Below are positions 60,622 through 64,000 of a stretch of 64,000 nt of DNA, in pieces; within the stretch, counting starts at the first letter, position 1, and each line of letters starts with the position of its first letter. Source of the DNA: JAGQSZ01 sp049647585. GTDB taxonomy: Bacteria; Actinomycetota; Acidimicrobiia; Acidimicrobiales; Microtrichaceae. The position numbers and the translations under genes are program-made. Under the pieces are notes generated by a model. That model searched no databases, was not told the origin of the DNA, and saw only the letters and a list, made by a program, of their open reading frames with translations. The DNA is taken from NCBI GenBank assembly GCA_049647585.1, contig JBARXY010000004.1, positions 186,001 through 250,000 of the forward strand, in the 5' to 3' direction.

Positions 60622-61399
60622 CGGCGGTATCTGATCGGCTGCGGTCCGCTTCTGAGATCGTTGACAGCGCTGTTGGGATCTCTGGCAGCGCAAGGCCGTT
60701 CGTGGACAACCAAGCGCCAACCACGGAGCAGAGATCGTCCACCAGCGTCTCGAAGACTTCTGAGCCCTTGGCGGCGGTCGCAGTGGTTGGATCACCGAGG
60801 ATTCCGTTGGGAGTCACTGCCGCAAGGCCCTCAGCCATGACGGTCGCTCCGATGTCTCGCCATCGAGCCGTGCTGCCAGGTTCGATCAGGTCCTCTCGGA
60901 CGCAATCTGGATCTAGGTGCAACAACATCGAGGTCTCAGTTCTACCCGCGTGGGAGTCTCCGCCAACAACGCGGGGATGCCATGCGAGCACTCGCCGACC
61001 TTCGCCGTGGAGGACGTTCAGTGCGCTGCTGAACGCCTCGATATTGCCGCCATGTCCGTTCACGAAAACCACACCAGCGAAGGGTGCCGGGTTCCCGGAG
61101 TAAGCCGGTGGAAGCGCAGAGCGACATAGTTCCACTACGACGGCTTCGAACACGGTGGTGCCGATGGACAACGTTCCCGGAAACGCCTGGTGTTCACCCG
61201 ACGCACCGATTGCCACTGCAGGTCCGACGAGAATCCCATCGATCCGACGAGCCAGTTCGTTCGCCAGTGCCACGGCGATGCGCGTGTCGGTGTCCAGCGG
61301 AAGGTGAGGTCCGTGTTGTTCGCAACTACCTGTGGGGATGACAAGCAGGGCGCCGTCGGAAACCTCTGGCCAAGTCATCGCGCCTAGACGCGACGTCAT
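60611..61399 (-). CDS. mftE: Mycofactocin peptidase, creatininase family
   Basis: A 262-residue metallopeptidase. PTGSCEQHGPHLPLDTDTRI (about 22-41) has E-x-H and D metal ligands, GVVFVNGHGGNIEAFSSALN (about 114-133) the third, and DSHAGRTETSMLL a conserved Glu. In mycofactocin biosynthesis MftE releases the C-terminal Val-Tyr dipeptide from the modified precursor. It starts at the TGATG overlap with etfB. mftA-D are not in the window. Confidence 0.88.
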   Translation of the reverse strand: MTSRLGAMTWPEVSDGALLVIPTGSCEQHGPHLPLDTDTRIAVALANELARRIDGILVGPAVAIGASGEHQAFPGTLSIGTTVFEAVVVELCRSALPPAYSGNPAPFAGVVFVNGHGGNIEAFSSALNVLHGEGRRVLAWHPRVVGGDSHAGRTETSMLLHLDPDCVREDLIEPGSTARWRDIGATVMAEGLAAVTPNGILGDPTTATAAKGSEVFETLVDDLCSVVGAWLSTNGLALPEIPTALSTISEADRSRSDTADDA

Positions 61400-62379
61400 C
61401 AGTAACCCCACTCCTCGAGCTGATCGACGATGGCTCGTGCCGCTGCCGCCGGATCCAGATGCTCGGTCCGCGCCGGCGTCCGATCGCTCTTCGCTCCGGT
61501 CAAGGCCACGATCCGACTCAGTGCGTCGGGCGCATCTGGGGCCGAGATCACTCGTGACCTTGGTCGCCACGGACCCAGTAGCGGGGATTCGACCTCTGGT
61601 TCGCCGACCACAGGTTGGACTTCGATGGCCGCACTGCCCGCAGCAAGGGTCGCCGGCAGGCTGGCCCGCCGCAGGTCCGCAACAGATCCCTCCACCGAGA
61701 CAACAGCCGGACTTGTCACATGGAGCACCTCGCGCCGGGCCCCGTCGAGTCGTCGAACGCCGCTCACCCGACCGACCATCGTGCCGCTGGCTCCAGCATC
61801 CGCTGCAGCGCCCACTGTGTAGGACACGCCGGAGCTGACCTCGATCAGACCGAGCGCCTGGGCTGCACTCAGGCGGTGGGCCAGAAACGCAGGTACCGAC
61901 CCGGACCCGCGATCTGCGCTGACATCTCCGCAGACCACCATCTGGGATCCCAGCGCAACGATCTCCTTGGCAAGTAATTCGGCGACGACCGAGCTCGCAA
62001 ATTGCTCGACCGAGCCACCACCAGATTCGTCACCGACTCTGATCGCACGTGAGACTCCACAGGCCAGCAGACCCCGCATCGCCTCATCGGCGGCCTTGGG
62101 TCCAACACACACCGCGACGACGGCGGTCGGCGTGCCTGCTCCGGTCCACTCCTCTGCCAAGCGAAGTGCCGTCTCGACCGCGGCCAGGTCGGCGTCGGAG
62201 AAACCGGCGTCATGGTTGAACGACCGGACCGTGCCTCGGATCGGGTCGATCTCGGCGTGCAGCACAGCCCACTTCACGCAGACAGCGATCGACGCGGCAG
62301 CATCGAACCGGAGCCGGCCTGTCGAGTCGTCGGTCAGTGACCCATCGGGGGACGCACTTATATTCGCGGGGCCGGTCAT
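61399..62379 (-). CDS. etfB: Electron transfer flavoprotein beta-type subunit (mycofactocin-linked)
   Basis: A 326-residue protein. AVCVKWAVLHAEIDPIRGTV (about 31) and FSDADLAAVETALRLAEEW follow the beta-subunit pattern (V-C-V-K ... D-x-x-A-V-E-x-A-L-R-L), then the domain with VVCGDVSADRGSGSVPAFLA (G-x2-S/A-x-D-x-x-x-x-x-V-P). No alpha-subunit FAD motif is seen. It would carry electrons to FixC/FixX. The gene overlaps fixX (ATGA) and mftE (TGATG). The C-terminus is longer than usual for EtfB. Confidence 0.75.
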   Translation of the reverse strand: MTGPANISASPDGSLTDDSTGRLRFDAAASIAVCVKWAVLHAEIDPIRGTVRSFNHDAGFSDADLAAVETALRLAEEWTGAGTPTAVVAVCVGPKAADEAMRGLLACGVSRAIRVGDESGGGSVEQFASSVVAELLAKEIVALGSQMVVCGDVSADRGSGSVPAFLAHRLSAAQALGLIEVSSGVSYTVGAAADAGASGTMVGRVSGVRRLDGARREVLHVTSPAVVSVEGSVADLRRASLPATLAAGSAAIEVQPVVGEPEVESPLLGPWRPRSRVISAPDAPDALSRIVALTGAKSDRTPARTEHLDPAAAARAIVDQLEEWGY

Positions 62380-62705
62380 GAGGTGTGGAAGACGACGCCG
62401 TGGCCGCCATCGGGGTAGGACCAGCTGATCGCGCCCTCCTCGTTGCAGACCATGTAGCAGGTGCCGCACTCGAAGCACTGCTCGTAGTTGAAGAGGATTC
62501 CACCGTCGGCGGTCGGTACGAACAGGTTTGCGGGACATGCCGTTATGCACCCGCGAACCGAACAGTCAACGCATTTGCGGTCATCGACGACGATGTGGGC
62601 CCGCTCATGGACACGGAACTCGACAGTGTCCATTCGAGCTTCGAAACTCAGGTCCGGATAGCGCCTCATCGAGCGAGCATCAGCGGTTCCGTCGGAGGCG
62701 CTCAT
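62376..62705 (-). CDS. fixX: Ferredoxin-like protein FixX
   Basis: A 109-residue protein with KCVDCSVRGCITACP and QCFECGTCYMVC (about 44-58 and 76-87), the two Cys clusters of FixX-type ferredoxins. It overlaps fixC and etfB by ATGA, so the three are made together. FixX is the Fe-S domain of electron-transfer-flavoprotein:quinone oxidoreductase. Confidence 0.9.
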   Translation of the reverse strand: MSASDGTADARSMRRYPDLSFEARMDTVEFRVHERAHIVVDDRKCVDCSVRGCITACPANLFVPTADGGILFNYEQCFECGTCYMVCNEEGAISWSYPDGGHGVVFHTS

Positions 62706-64000
62706 CCGTATGACCTCATCGCTCGCACTCCCTGGGATACTGCGTCGCGCAACTTGACGCCGTTACGTTTCATTTCGGAGCGAACGATCCGCGCCACCCC
62801 AGGTTTGGGGTCGGGATTCACCACCGTGAACATTTGCTCGACTATCCCGCAGGCAAGTTGGGGCAGCTGCTTCTGTGCCAACTCACCCATGACCAGGTGG
62901 GGCGCATCGCGCAGCTTGCGGTGATCAGCCATCACGAAGCTCGTCTCGAGTCGGGTGCGGTACCCCTCCAGTCCGCTGGCGGTGGTGTCGTTGCGTTTGA
63001 TCGCCCGCACCGACGCCCGTCCGGCTGCTGCGCCCGAACCGATTGCGAAGTTGACACCCTCCAGCCAGATTCCGGCGGCCAGACACATCGCAGCCGCGTC
63101 GCCGGCGACCAGAAAGCCGTCACTGATCAGCTCGGGCATCATGTCGAAGCCGGCCTCGGGGATGACGTGGGCCGAGTATTCACCGACCTGGCCACCTTCG
63201 ACGAGCGGCGCTATCGCCGGGTGTGACTTCATGTCGGCGAGCAGGTCCTCGGGTCGGCGGCCTCCCTTTGCGAGTGCCGGCAGCGACAGAACCAGTCCGA
63301 CCGCAAGGCTCTCGGCGTTGGTGTAGATGAACCCACCGCCCGGCACATCGCCGGTGGCTCCGATGATCTCGATGTCGACGCCGTGATCACCGCGGACGTT
63401 GAACCGCTCGTCGATGACGTCGCGCGGCAGAGTGATGGTCTCCTTGACGCCCAGCGTGAAGTTCTCGGGCTCGGTGTGTGTGTAGAGCCCGACCTCCTTG
63501 GCAAGGAACGAGTTGACCCCGTCACACGCGATGACGACCTTTGAGGTCAACTCACCGTCGGGTCGATCGGTGCGCACTCCGACGACACGCTCCCCGTCGC
63601 GCAGCAGCCCCGTCGCCGTCGTCGAACAGACCAGGGTCGCACCCTCGGCCTCGGCGTGCGACGCGAGCCAGGCGTCGAACTCGGGGCGGAAGGCGGTGGC
63701 GCCGTTGTAGGGCGCCTGACCCCACTTCTCGGTCCGGTAGTCGATCGTCAGCGCCTGTTCGCCGGTCATCAACATCGTCGAGCGCCGAGTCACCCAACGT
63801 TGAATCGGCATTTCCTCCCACCAGTTGGGGATGAGGGTGTCGAGAATCCGGCCGTAGATCACACCGCCGTACATGTTCTTCGATCCGGGATACGGACCGC
63901 GCTCGATCAGGCAGACACTCATACCGGCTCTGGCCAGCTCGATCGCTGCGGCCGAGCCGGCCGGTCCCGCGCCGACAACGATCACGTCGAAGTCAGTCAT
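62702..64000 (-). CDS. fixC: FAD-dependent ETF:quinone oxidoreductase FixC
   Basis: A 432-residue flavoprotein with VIVVGAGPAGSAAAIELARA (about 6-25), FLVAGDAAAMCLAAGIWLEG (about 295) and a conserved KEVGLYTHTEPENFTLGVKE region, all typical of FixC. The ATG is the last three bases of the window, so the gene is complete but its promoter lies outside. With FixX it passes electrons from ETF to quinone. Confidence 0.92.
   Translation of the reverse strand: MTDFDVIVVGAGPAGSAAAIELARAGMSVCLIERGPYPGSKNMYGGVIYGRILDTLIPNWWEEMPIQRWVTRRSTMLMTGEQALTIDYRTEKWGQAPYNGATAFRPEFDAWLASHAEAEGATLVCSTTATGLLRDGERVVGVRTDRPDGELTSKVVIACDGVNSFLAKEVGLYTHTEPENFTLGVKETITLPRDVIDERFNVRGDHGVDIEIIGATGDVPGGGFIYTNAESLAVGLVLSLPALAKGGRRPEDLLADMKSHPAIAPLVEGGQVGEYSAHVIPEAGFDMMPELISDGFLVAGDAAAMCLAAGIWLEGVNFAIGSGAAAGRASVRAIKRNDTTASGLEGYRTRLETSFVMADHRKLRDAPHLVMGELAQKQLPQLACGIVEQMFTVVNPDPKPGVARIVRSEMKRNGVKLRDAVSQGVRAMRSYG

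Overview
The window is high-GC DNA from an actinobacterium. Mycofactocin genes, a steroid-type thiolase locus with a KstR-like operator, a TIGR04338/DUF2786 pair, GTG/TTG starts and tightly overlapping operons fit Actinomycetota. I would guess Acidimicrobiia or a relative of mycobacteria, but that placement is inference.

Layout. 0-3.6 kb: pirin, DoxX and LLM-oxidoreductase genes, then two decayed genes (a TetR regulator without its DNA-binding domain and a metal-dependent hydrolase with deletions). 3.6-13.4 kb: an accessory stretch with a DUF1871 protein, a CoiA-like nuclease-domain protein, a three-gene graspetide-type RiPP cluster (precursor with three T-x-x-R-G-E repeats, ATP-grasp maturase, membrane protein), and a 1353-residue NACHT-like NTPase with a C-terminal PD-(D/E)xK-like domain.

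13.38-27.95 kb: a fossil integrative element between two 46-bp identical direct repeats. The right repeat is the 3' part of an intact initiator tRNA-Met gene; the left is a tRNA fragment. The integrase next to the tRNA has two frameshifts and has lost its catalytic Tyr (now His). Excisionase, relaxase and a helix-turn-helix gene are also broken, whereas the cargo at 14.4-19.6 kb (membrane protein plus diiron protein, and three unknown genes) is open.

27.9-50.1 kb: core-like DNA with modABC, a lipoprotein esterase, crotonases, a 2OG-Fe(II) oxygenase, GyrI-like and HEAT-like proteins, msrA, an adenylate cyclase, a DUF2786/TIGR04338/RDD operon, aminopeptidase N, a phosphoesterase, an M20 hydrolase, YhhN and a ferredoxin/reductase pair. 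50.2-58.8 kb: a beta-lactamase-fold hydrolase, GNAT, HNH, a Rieske oxygenase, and an operon of two OB-fold (DUF35) proteins and two lipid-transfer thiolases. The Rieske gene and that operon share a near-identical upstream palindrome like the KstR cholesterol-regulon operator. 58.9-64 kb: an overlapping minus-strand operon fixC-fixX-etfB-mftE-mftF.

The most unusual signals are the graspetide cluster and a family of 47-nt hairpins in convergent intergenic gaps (46722, 53907 and a diverged copy at 54065), where the two best copies differ by two compensatory base-pair changes.
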